DNA of 5,170 bases from Burkholderiaceae bacterium (GTDB lineage Bacteria; Pseudomonadota; Gammaproteobacteria; Burkholderiales; Burkholderiaceae): NCBI GenBank assembly GCA_025458735.1, contig JALORV010000461.1, positions 1 through 5,170 of the forward strand, read 5' to 3'. Within the stretch, counting starts at the first letter, position 1. Every line of letters starts with the position of its first letter. The translations under genes were made by a program, and so were the position numbers. The notes under the pieces were generated by a model. The model was given only the letters and a program-made list of their open reading frames with translations, was not told where the DNA came from and ran no database searches. Below, piece by piece: positions 1 to 4,971 of the stretch.

Positions 1-90
1 CGCCGCGCCATGCCGGCGAGCTGAACCAGAAGTAGGACGAGCGGAGCGCCTGCCGCGGGCGCCGCTGCCCGGATGGCGGCGCTGGCGGTC

Positions 91-130
91 CGGGCGCCTC
101 GGGCGAATCGGGCGAATCGGGCGAATCGGG
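91..130. repeat. 9-bp tandem repeat upstream of the nudB-like gene
   Basis: Three perfect copies of cgggcgaat lie at 100-108, 109-117 and 118-126, followed by a partial copy (cggg, 127-130). A degenerate copy (cgggcgcct) precedes them at 91-99. The array ends six bases before the TTG start at 137, so it occupies the place of the nudB ribosome binding site and 5' leader. The unit is three codons long, so copy-number changes would not shift any reading frame, but they would move upstream signals relative to the start. No function is evident. Confidence 0.85.
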
Positions 131-136
131 ACACCC

Positions 137-589
137 TTGGCATCGTCCGGCAAGATTCCGCAGTCCGTGCTGGTGGTGATCCACACGGCGGCGCTCGAGG
201 TGCTGCTGCTAGAACGGGCCGACCACCCGGGCTTCTGGCAGTCGGTCACTGGCAGCCTCGACACACCGGACGAGCTGCCGCGGGCCGCCTGCGCCCGCGA
301 AGTGGCCGAGGAAACCGGGCTGGCCGTCGATCCCGGCCGCTTCGACGACTGGCAGCTCGAACACCGTTACGCAATCTTTGCCGAGTGGCGTCATCGTTAT
401 GCGCCCGGCGTTACGCATAATACGGAGCATGTGTTCGGACTTCGTGTCGATCGCCCCTTCCAGCCGCGGCTTGCCCCCCGCGAGCACCGCGCCAGCCGCT
501 GGCTGCCATGGCGGGAGGCGGCCGATGCCTGCTTCTCCTGGACCAATGCGGCGGCGATCCGCGAACTGCCTCGGCGCAGCGGCGCTTAG
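137..589 (+). CDS. nudB: NudB-type dihydroneopterin triphosphate pyrophosphatase (Nudix hydrolase)
   Basis: A 150-residue cytosolic Nudix hydrolase. NudB removes pyrophosphate from 7,8-dihydroneopterin triphosphate, an early step in folate synthesis. The N-terminal strand PQSVLVVI (8-15), the FWQSVTGS segment (33-40), the Nudix box (G39 to L62, with R54, E55, E58 and E59 as the metal-binding core), RHRYAPGVTHNTE (85-97) and the late SWTN segment all resemble E. coli NudB, and the length matches. The box has six residues between G39 and E46 instead of the usual five. The start is a TTG with only a weak gggac 4 bases upstream. It was chosen because it puts the first strand at the family's usual distance from the N-terminus. 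The frame stays open to the left edge, so an earlier start cannot be excluded. The 3' end overlaps the next gene. Many gammaproteobacteria have nudB beside aspS, but aspS is not visible here. Confidence 0.88.
   Translation: MASSGKIPQSVLVVIHTAALEVLLLERADHPGFWQSVTGSLDTPDELPRAACAREVAEETGLAVDPGRFDDWQLEHRYAIFAEWRHRYAPGVTHNTEHVFGLRVDRPFQPRLAPREHRASRWLPWREAADACFSWTNAAAIRELPRRSGA
513..518 (+). promoter_or_regulatory. Ribosome binding site deciding the lipoprotein start
   Basis: The Shine-Dalgarno-like gggagg lies six bases before the ATG at 525 and inside the nudB coding region. The alternative in-frame ATG at 546 has only a weak ctgga upstream. This favours 525 as the lipoprotein start and suggests translational coupling with nudB. 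Confidence 0.6.
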
Positions 590-1319
590 CCTGCTGGCCG
601 GAGCGTTGCTGGCCGGCTGCGCCGCGCCGCGCGATCCCTACGCCGCGGCACCGGCCAGTGAACAGCTGGCGCGCAGCGACGCCCTCGGCGACTGCCTGCG
701 GCGGCTGCAGCAGCTCGACGCGCGTATCGAGGCCGCCGGTGTGCGCGATGCGCAGGAACTCCGCGTCGACGGTTTCCCGTTCCTGCGCGCCGACCGCGCC
801 ACCGTCGCGCGGTCGCCGGCGACGGATGCGATGGCGGCCGGCGGTGCTGCCGCGGGCGCCGTCGATGCTGCCGCGCTGGCGCAGGCGCAGGTCGAGCGCA
901 TGGCGGCACTCGATGCCGAGGCGCGCACCATGGAGGCCGCCAACCTGCGGCTCGACGCTGCCGAACTGGCGGCGTTGCAGCGCTGTCGTGCCGACCTGCT
1001 CGCCGCCCTGCGCGCGGATGCCCGCGCAACCGACGCCGCCGTCGCGGCCGCGGTTCCCCCTGAGGCCTACAACGATGCGCTGCGCGTCGTCGGCCTCTAT
1101 CCGATCAGCAAGTTTCCGTTCGTCTGGGGCGTGGCCGCCTGGCAGCAGTCGACGCGCGACCTGTTCGCCACACCGTTTCCCGAACTGCCGGTGCGCGGCA
1201 AGCGCATCCGCTACGTGCCCGGTGCGGCCGGCAGCGGCCCGGTGGCCGGCCTGCTGCCGAGCGATGCCGAAACCGCGGCTCCGACCTGTCCGTGGTGGTC
1301 GACACCCGCGAGCCGCTGA
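525..1319 (+). CDS. Putative outer-membrane lipoprotein of unknown function, N-terminal part (frame broken)
   Basis: A 264-residue reading frame that I read as the front part of a broken gene. It opens with a lipoprotein signal peptide: arginines at 9-11, a hydrophobic Ala/Leu stretch at 16-30, and the lipobox LLAGC with the lipidated cysteine at 32. Alanine at +2 predicts sorting to the outer membrane. An Ala- and Leu-rich, probably helical region follows to about residue 175, then a more conserved-looking segment GLYPISKFPFVWG (190-202) and GKRIRYVPGA. After about position 1260 the frame turns into an implausible Pro/Trp/Ser tail and stops at 1317-1319. The expected continuation is in the frame of the next entry, which equals the loss of one base or the gain of two. 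Start 525 is supported by gggagg; 546 is the alternative and gives a shorter n-region. The 5' end overlaps nudB by 65 bases. I know of no function for the family. Confidence 0.6.
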   Translation: MPASPGPMRRRSANCLGAAALSLLAGALLAGCAAPRDPYAAAPASEQLARSDALGDCLRRLQQLDARIEAAGVRDAQELRVDGFPFLRADRATVARSPATDAMAAGGAAAGAVDAAALAQAQVERMAALDAEARTMEAANLRLDAAELAALQRCRADLLAALRADARATDAAVAAAVPPEAYNDALRVVGLYPISKFPFVWGVAAWQQSTRDLFATPFPELPVRGKRIRYVPGAAGSGPVAGLLPSDAETAAPTCPWWSTPASR

Positions 1320-1984
1320 CCTACGTGCGGGTCGCGTGGGCCGAATTCGCCGGGCGCCCCGCGATCCAGCTCGTGTACACGTTCTGGTTCCCGGCGCGAC
1401 CGATCGACCATCCGCTCGACCTCGTCGGCGGCCGGCTCGATGCGCTTGTGTGGCGCGTGACGCTCGACCCCAAGGGCCGGCCGCTGGTGTACGACTCGAT
1501 CCATGCCTGCGGCTGCTTCCACATGTTCTTCCCGACCGAGCGCGTGCGCGAGCGGCCCGGTCCCCTCGATCACGAAGGACTGTTCGACGAGACGATGTTC
1601 TCGCCGCAGGTGGTGTACTCGCCGGGGCCCGACGAGCGCGTCATGGTCTTCCTCGGCTCCGGTGATCACAACATCCTGCGCGTCGCGGTCGACCAGCCGC
1701 GCCCGGCACCCGGCGTGCCGTATCGCCTCGAGGACGAGAACACGCTGCGGCGCCTGCCGCTGCCCGCTGCGGCCGGCGGCGGCACGCGCAGCATCTTCGG
1801 CCCCGATGGCCTGGTGCCGGGTTCGGAGCGAGCGGAGCGGCTGCTGTTCTGGCCGATGGGCGTGCCGTCGGCCGGCCAGATGCGCCAGTGGGGCCATCAC
1901 GCCACGGCCTTCGTCGGCCGCCGCCACTTCGACGATCCGCGGCTGATCGATCGCTACTTCTCGCTGGCGCCGGGAGCCGACTGA
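1292..1984 (+). CDS. Same putative lipoprotein, C-terminal part (frame broken)
   Basis: A 230-residue frame starting at a GTG that has no ribosome binding site and lies inside the last codons of the preceding frame. In-frame residues upstream of the GTG (GSDLS) read smoothly into VVVDTREPLTYVR, which suggests this is the rest of the lipoprotein and not a separate gene. Visible segments are QLVYTFWFPARP (26-37), GRLDALVWRVTLDPKGRPLVYDSIH (47-71), the His-Cys rich HACGCFHMFFPT (71-82), and a C-terminal MRQWGHHATAFVGRRHFDDP stretch. These resemble, from memory, proteins of unknown function in other proteobacteria, which are single polypeptides. H71, C73, C75 and H77 form an HxCxCxH pattern that could bind a metal. 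If the signal peptide of the first part applied, this region would lie in the periplasm. The next gene starts 16 bases downstream. As it stands the gene is a pseudogene, a sequencing error, or two separately translated pieces. Confidence 0.62.
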   Translation: MVVDTREPLTYVRVAWAEFAGRPAIQLVYTFWFPARPIDHPLDLVGGRLDALVWRVTLDPKGRPLVYDSIHACGCFHMFFPTERVRERPGPLDHEGLFDETMFSPQVVYSPGPDERVMVFLGSGDHNILRVAVDQPRPAPGVPYRLEDENTLRRLPLPAAAGGGTRSIFGPDGLVPGSERAERLLFWPMGVPSAGQMRQWGHHATAFVGRRHFDDPRLIDRYFSLAPGAD

Positions 1985-2000
1985 GACAGTCCGAGACGGC

Positions 2001-2762
2001 ATGCAGCTGCGGGTCGCGACGTACAACATCCACAAGGGCGTGATGGGGCTCACCCGGCGCTCGCGCGTGCACGACCTGCGCGTGGCGCTGCACGCGATCG
2101 ATGCCGACATCGTTTTCCTGCAGGAAGTGCAGGAGCGCAACGAGCGGCTGGCACGCCGTGCCGACCACCACAACGGCACGCAGCTCGACGTGCTGTGCAC
2201 CGGCTCGTACCTGCACCGCGCCTACGGCATGAACGCGGTCTATCCGCACGGCCATCATGGCAACGCCATCGTCTCGCGGCACACCATCGGCCAGTTCCTC
2301 AACCACGACATCTCCGATCACGCGCTGGAGCGGCGCGGCATGCTGCACGCGGTCTCGCACCTCGAGACCCGCGCCGGTGCGATCGACGTGCACCTGATCA
2401 ACACGCACTTCGGGCTGATCCGCCGCAGCCGCGCGCGGCAGGCTGACTTCCTGATCGACTTCGTCCGCAACGAGGTGCCGCCCGAGGCGCCGCTGATCAT
2501 CGCCGGCGACTTCAACGACTGGCAGCAGGGCGTCGACGAGGTCCTGCACCGTGACCTCGAGGTGGTCGAGGCTGCGGCCGACTTCAACCGGCGCCAGCCC
2601 GGCCGGAGGCTCGATCGCCTGCTGCCGTGGCGGCGCGGAGCGCGCTCGCCGGTGGCGCGCACCTATCCGAGCGTCATGCCCTGGCTGACGCTCGACCGCA
2701 TCTACGAGTGGGCGCAGCGTTCCGACCACATGCCGCTGATCGCGGACCTCGAGGTCGCATGA
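2001..2762 (+). CDS. Endonuclease/exonuclease/phosphatase family protein, YbhP-like
   Basis: A complete 253-residue EEP-fold hydrolase. All family motifs are present in order: TYNIHKG with N9, QEVQE with the metal-binding E42, HGNAIVSR (86-93), INTHFGL with H136, IIAGDFND with D170 and N172, TLDRIY with D232, and SDHMPL with D242 and H243. These residues coordinate Mg2+ and cut phosphodiester or phosphomonoester bonds in DNase I, exonuclease III and related phosphatases, so the protein should be active. The substrate cannot be read from the sequence. I see no signal peptide, so the location is probably cytosolic. E. coli ybhP, of the same family, adjoins clsB, and here too a ClsB-like gene follows, so a role linked to membrane phospholipids is a reasonable inference. 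The ATG start has only a weak purine-rich gaga upstream, 16 bases after the preceding stop, which fits read-through translation in an operon. Confidence 0.9.
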   Translation: MQLRVATYNIHKGVMGLTRRSRVHDLRVALHAIDADIVFLQEVQERNERLARRADHHNGTQLDVLCTGSYLHRAYGMNAVYPHGHHGNAIVSRHTIGQFLNHDISDHALERRGMLHAVSHLETRAGAIDVHLINTHFGLIRRSRARQADFLIDFVRNEVPPEAPLIIAGDFNDWQQGVDEVLHRDLEVVEAAADFNRRQPGRRLDRLLPWRRGARSPVARTYPSVMPWLTLDRIYEWAQRSDHMPLIADLEVA

Positions 2763-2766
2763 GGTG
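2761..2766 (+). promoter_or_regulatory. Strong Shine-Dalgarno site between the EEP gene and clsB
   Basis: The sequence gaggtg matches the anti-Shine-Dalgarno sequence very well and overlaps the TGA stop of the EEP gene. It stands six bases before the ATG at 2773, which opens a 21-codon ORF and not clsB itself. It is the best ribosome binding site in this part of the cluster. The clsB start candidates at 2835 and 2841 have none. Confidence 0.65.
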
Positions 2767-2772
2767 CCGGCC

Positions 2773-2838
2773 ATGAGCTTCGCCGACGTCGCCCGCGCCT
2801 CCTGCGCCGCCGCGCGCCGCGCGCCGCGCGCCCCGTGA
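2773..2838 (+). CDS. 21-residue upstream ORF, possible leader peptide coupled to clsB
   Basis: ATG at 2773, 21 codons, TGA at 2836-2838. It begins MSFADVARAS and ends in an Ala/Arg/Pro-rich tail encoded by GC-only repeats. Its stop overlaps the GTG of clsB in a GTGA arrangement, the usual signature of translational coupling. The upstream gaggtg site is strong and well spaced. Two readings are possible. In one it is a short translated leader that delivers ribosomes to clsB. In the other it is the true N-terminus of a longer ClsB that a change in the 7-bp repeat has put out of frame. I recognise no peptide family. That it is translated is an inference. Confidence 0.4.
   Translation: MSFADVARASCAAARRAPRAP
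2812..2832. repeat. Three perfect 7-bp GC repeats
   Basis: The heptamer gcgcgcc occurs three times in a row at 2812-2818, 2819-2825 and 2826-2832, inside the 21-codon ORF and three bases before the clsB GTG. Seven is not a multiple of three, so each gain or loss of a unit changes the frame between the upstream ATG at 2773 and clsB. One extra unit would join them into one ORF. Confidence 0.85.
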
Positions 2839-4061
2839 GCATGGGCGAACGGCCGGTGCACCGGCGTTCGCGCTTCGACATCAGTTCGCGGCCGCTCGTC
2901 ACCGGCGGCAACCGCGTCGCGCTGCTGACCAACGGCGAGGAGTATTTCCCGCGGTTGCTGGCGGCGATCGAGCAGGCATCGCGCTCGATCCACTTCGAGA
3001 CCTACATTTTCGCGGACGACAGCATCGGCCTGCGGGTGAGCGATGCGCTCGCTGTGGCGGCCGACCGCGGCGTGGCCGTGCACCTGCTGGTCGATGGCTA
3101 CGGCACCGGCGCCTTTGCAGCGACGCTTAAGGCGCGCCTCGAACTGGTCGGCGCGCAGGTGGCCATCTACCGTCCTGCGCGCTGGTGGCGGCTGGAGCGC
3201 CGGCTGCTGCGGCGCATGCATCGCAAGCTGGTGCTGATCGACGACCGCGTCGCCTTCGTCGGCGGCATCAACATCATCGACGACCATCATCATCCGGACG
3301 GCGAGGCTGCGGGGCTCGGGCCGCGCTTCGACTTCGCCGTCGAGTGCGAGGGCCCGGTGGTGGCACCGATCGCCATCTCGATGAAGCGGCTGTGGTGGGC
3401 CCTGGCGGTGCTGCAGATGCGGCAGCGGCCGGGGCCGCCGCCGGTACTCGACGGTGCGGTCCATCCGCCGCTGCCCGGCGGCGTGCGGGCGTCGCTGCTG
3501 CTGCGTGACAACTTCCGCAACCGCCGCACCATCGAGCGGGCCTACCTCGAGGCGCTGGCGGCGGCCCGCGAGGAAGCGATCATCGCCATGGCCTACTTCG
3601 TGCCGGGCCGCGGCTTCCGGCGCGCGCTGCTCGACTGCACGCGGCGTGGCGTGCGCATCCGCCTGCTGGTGCAGGGCCGCGTGGAGTATGCGATCCAGCA
3701 CTACGCGCAGGAGGCGCTGTACGGCCAGCTGCTCGATGCCGGCATCGAGATCCACGAGTACGGGGCGAGTTACCTGCACGCCAAGGTCGCGGTCATCGAC
3801 GGGCGCTGGGCCACGGTCGGCTCCAGCAACATCGATCCCTACAGCCTGCTGCTGGCGCGCGAAGCCAATGTCGCGGTCGACGATGCCGGCTTTGCGGGGC
3901 AGCTGCGGGCGGTATTGCTGCAGGCGATCGATCGGCAGTCCCGCGCGGTGCGCGCCGAGGACTACGCGAGGCGCGGACTGCTGCGCCGTCTGCTCAACTG
4001 GGCCGCGTACGGTGTCGTCCGCTTCGCCGCCGTGGCGCTGGCGGGCGGGCGCGACTACTGA
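2835..4061 (+). CDS. clsB: Cardiolipin synthase, phospholipase D superfamily, ClsB-like
   Basis: A 408-residue phospholipase-D superfamily protein with two HKD motifs: H129-K131-D136 (HRKLVLID, followed by GGIN) and H315-K317-D322 (HAKVAVID, followed by GSSN). Both copies are intact, so catalysis through a phosphohistidine intermediate is expected. ClsB (YbhO) of E. coli is 413 residues and makes cardiolipin at the inner membrane. The length, the N-terminal segment NRVALLTNGEEYFPRLL (26-42), the SIHFETYIF strand and the lack of N-terminal membrane helices all fit ClsB better than ClsA. A hydrophobic C-terminus (about 385-403) may help membrane attachment. A related phosphatidyltransferase activity cannot be excluded. 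The GTG at 2835 overlaps the stop of a 21-codon ORF; an ATG two codons later (2841) is equally possible. Neither has a ribosome binding site, so coupling to upstream translation is likely. Confidence 0.9.
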   Translation: MSMGERPVHRRSRFDISSRPLVTGGNRVALLTNGEEYFPRLLAAIEQASRSIHFETYIFADDSIGLRVSDALAVAADRGVAVHLLVDGYGTGAFAATLKARLELVGAQVAIYRPARWWRLERRLLRRMHRKLVLIDDRVAFVGGINIIDDHHHPDGEAAGLGPRFDFAVECEGPVVAPIAISMKRLWWALAVLQMRQRPGPPPVLDGAVHPPLPGGVRASLLLRDNFRNRRTIERAYLEALAAAREEAIIAMAYFVPGRGFRRALLDCTRRGVRIRLLVQGRVEYAIQHYAQEALYGQLLDAGIEIHEYGASYLHAKVAVIDGRWATVGSSNIDPYSLLLAREANVAVDDAGFAGQLRAVLLQAIDRQSRAVRAEDYARRGLLRRLLNWAAYGVVRFAAVALAGGRDY

Positions 4062-4087
4062 CGCCCCGCCGGACAGAACGCTTGGAG

Positions 4088-4116
4088 TTGCGGGCGTCGC
4101 TAAGTCGACCGACAAT
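4088..4116 (+). promoter_or_regulatory. Candidate promoter of the toxin-antitoxin module
   Basis: TTGCGG (4088-4093) and GACAAT (4111-4116) are separated by 17 bases. They match the sigma-70 hexamers at 3 of 6 and 4 of 6 positions. The -10 element runs into the inverted repeat that starts at 4115, so a protein bound there would block transcription. The match is weak and rests largely on spacing and position. Confidence 0.35.
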
Positions 4117-4136
4117 GCGTTGCAAATGCGACGCAT
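4115..4136. promoter_or_regulatory. Inverted repeat, likely operator of the toxin-antitoxin module
   Basis: Arms atgcgttgc (4115-4123) and gcgacgcat (4128-4136) are reverse complements at 8 of 9 positions around an aaat centre. The site ends ten bases before the antitoxin start and overlaps the candidate -10 element. Ribbon-helix-helix antitoxins commonly bind such palindromes to repress their own operon. A related half-site, gcgtcgc, occurs at 4094-4100. The repeat is seen directly; the operator role is inferred. Confidence 0.55.
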
Positions 4137-4145
4137 GGAGCTGCA

Positions 4146-4421
4146 ATGAAGACCGCCACCATTCCTTCCCTGCGGGTCGACCCTGAACTCAGGACTGCTG
4201 CGGAAGAGGTTCTTGAAGACGGTGAAACGCTGTCCAGCTTCGTTGAACAGTCGATCCGCGATGGCGTCCAGCGTCGTCAGGCGCAGCGCGAGTTCATCGC
4301 AAGAGGGCTGAAGTCGAGAAAGTCGGCAACACGGAACCAGGACTACGTACCTGCGAGCAAGGTGTTGGGCCGCTTGGAAAGGATGTTGCAGAAGGCCAGG
4401 CGGGCTGCAGCCGCAAAGTGA
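4146..4421 (+). CDS. Antitoxin of a type II module, ribbon-helix-helix, YlcI/YnfO-like
   Basis: A 91-residue protein whose first half has the ribbon-helix-helix pattern: a strand ATIPSLRV (4-11), helix PELRTAAEEVLE (13-24), a turn DGETLS, and a second helix SFVEQSIRDGVQRR (31-44). The second half is basic and ends in KARRAAAAK. In such antitoxins the N-terminal part dimerises and binds the operator while the C-terminal part neutralises the toxin. The N-terminal pattern resembles proteins named YlcI/YnfO family. The ATG has a well-placed ggag five bases upstream (4137-4140). The stop overlaps the toxin start by four bases. An inverted repeat just upstream suggests autoregulation. Codons end in A/T more often than in the lipid-gene cluster, as in acquired DNA. 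Antitoxin activity is inferred from the toxin partner. Confidence 0.8.
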   Translation: MKTATIPSLRVDPELRTAAEEVLEDGETLSSFVEQSIRDGVQRRQAQREFIARGLKSRKSATRNQDYVPASKVLGRLERMLQKARRAAAAK

Positions 4422-4729
4422 CGTTCCGCGTCCGCTTCACACGTGAAGCCGAGGATGACCTGGTTCGGCTGTATGAATTCATACTTGAGCGCGATGTGAC
4501 GGACTGGGCGCTGGCGGAGCGCGCGCTGGAAGCCATCCGCCACGCTATCTCCGGTCTCGAGCGTTCCCCGTTCAGTTACAGAAGGGCCAGCGGCCAACGC
4601 AGCCCGTTTCTGCGCGAGCTTGTCATTGCGTTCGGCTCTGCGGGGTATGTAGCTCTCTTCGAGATCGAGGGCAGCGACGTCGTCACGGTTCTTGCCGTAC
4701 GTCACCAGCGTGAGGACGACTACTTGTAG
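4418..4729 (+). CDS. Type II toxin, RelE/ParE family
   Basis: A 103-residue protein with the ParE/RelE plan: an N-terminal strand VRFTREAEDDL (5-15), two helices to about residue 48 with a conserved-looking LERSP (47-51), then strands RELVI (66-70), YVALFEI (77-83) and VVTVLAVRHQREDDY (88-102). The terminal AVRHQREDDY is typical of ParE-type members. RelE proteins cleave mRNA in the ribosome and ParE proteins poison DNA gyrase. The overall pattern is closer to ParE, but the target cannot be settled by eye. It starts at GTG, overlapping the antitoxin stop as GTGA, with no good ribosome binding site of its own. Translation should therefore depend on antitoxin translation, which keeps the toxin subordinate. 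No truncation is seen. Confidence 0.87.
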   Translation: MTFRVRFTREAEDDLVRLYEFILERDVTDWALAERALEAIRHAISGLERSPFSYRRASGQRSPFLRELVIAFGSAGYVALFEIEGSDVVTVLAVRHQREDDYL

Positions 4730-4844
4730 CGCGCCAGGGTCGCCTATCGGCATGGCAGTTGCGTCGGCTGTCCGGAGGGAGTTTCGTTGGCTTTGGGTCA
4801 CGTCCCCCTGAAGCCGCGACCTCGCTCAGGGTAACGGCCAGCTT

Positions 4845-4868
4845 CGCTCGGCGCGCGGGGCGCGAGCG
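4845..4868. other. GC-rich stem-loop in the non-coding gap after the toxin
   Basis: cgctcg (4845-4850) pairs with cgagcg (4863-4868). With one bulged g at 4851, cgc (4852-4854) also pairs with gcg (4860-4862), leaving a five-base loop. No T-run follows on either strand, so it is not a standard intrinsic terminator, although it lies between two converging genes. The rest of 4730-4971 shows no coding sequence or other feature that I can support. Confidence 0.3.
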
Positions 4869-4971
4869 GGATCGCTACTTTGCGGTGAATCACTGTCGAC
4901 GGCAGTGGCCGGCCGGCGGGTCCTGAACGCACCGACCGCGCCCGACCGGTGCAGTGTCCCTGTCCCCGGCT

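Noticed and set aside
1..35. The C-terminus of an upstream gene such as aspS
   Set aside because: Two frames stop here (22-24 and 33-35), but at most ten codons are visible and none resembles a known C-terminus well enough to call.
1263..1274. Programmed -1 frameshifting at the lipoprotein break
   Set aside because: The only homopolymer is a run of three A (1270-1272). In the zero frame (gcc gaa acc) it does not form an X-XXY-YYZ slippery site, so an indel or error is more likely.
508..1665. A 385-codon plus-strand frame spanning the lipoprotein break
   Set aside because: It is Arg/Pro/Cys/Ser-rich throughout with no domain. The frames at 525-1319 and 1292-1984 give a lipobox and coherent segments instead.
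1211..2200. A 329-codon minus-strand open frame opposite the lipoprotein and EEP genes
   Set aside because: It is a composition-driven shadow with no domain, and the plus-strand genes explain the region.
1641..4136. An 831-codon minus-strand open frame running opposite the lipoprotein, EEP and clsB genes
   Set aside because: In very GC-rich coding DNA one antisense frame often lacks stops. This one lies opposite two genes with intact catalytic motifs, and its translation is biased to His, Arg, Gln and Pro with no recognisable domain.
4343..4801. A 152-codon minus-strand frame opposite the toxin
   Set aside because: The plus strand here encodes a recognisable ParE/RelE protein with an antitoxin partner; the antisense frame has no visible domain.
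4930..4951. A terminator for the partial minus-strand gene
   Set aside because: caccg and cggtg can pair, but the stem is five bases with a 12-base loop and no T-run follows on the minus strand.
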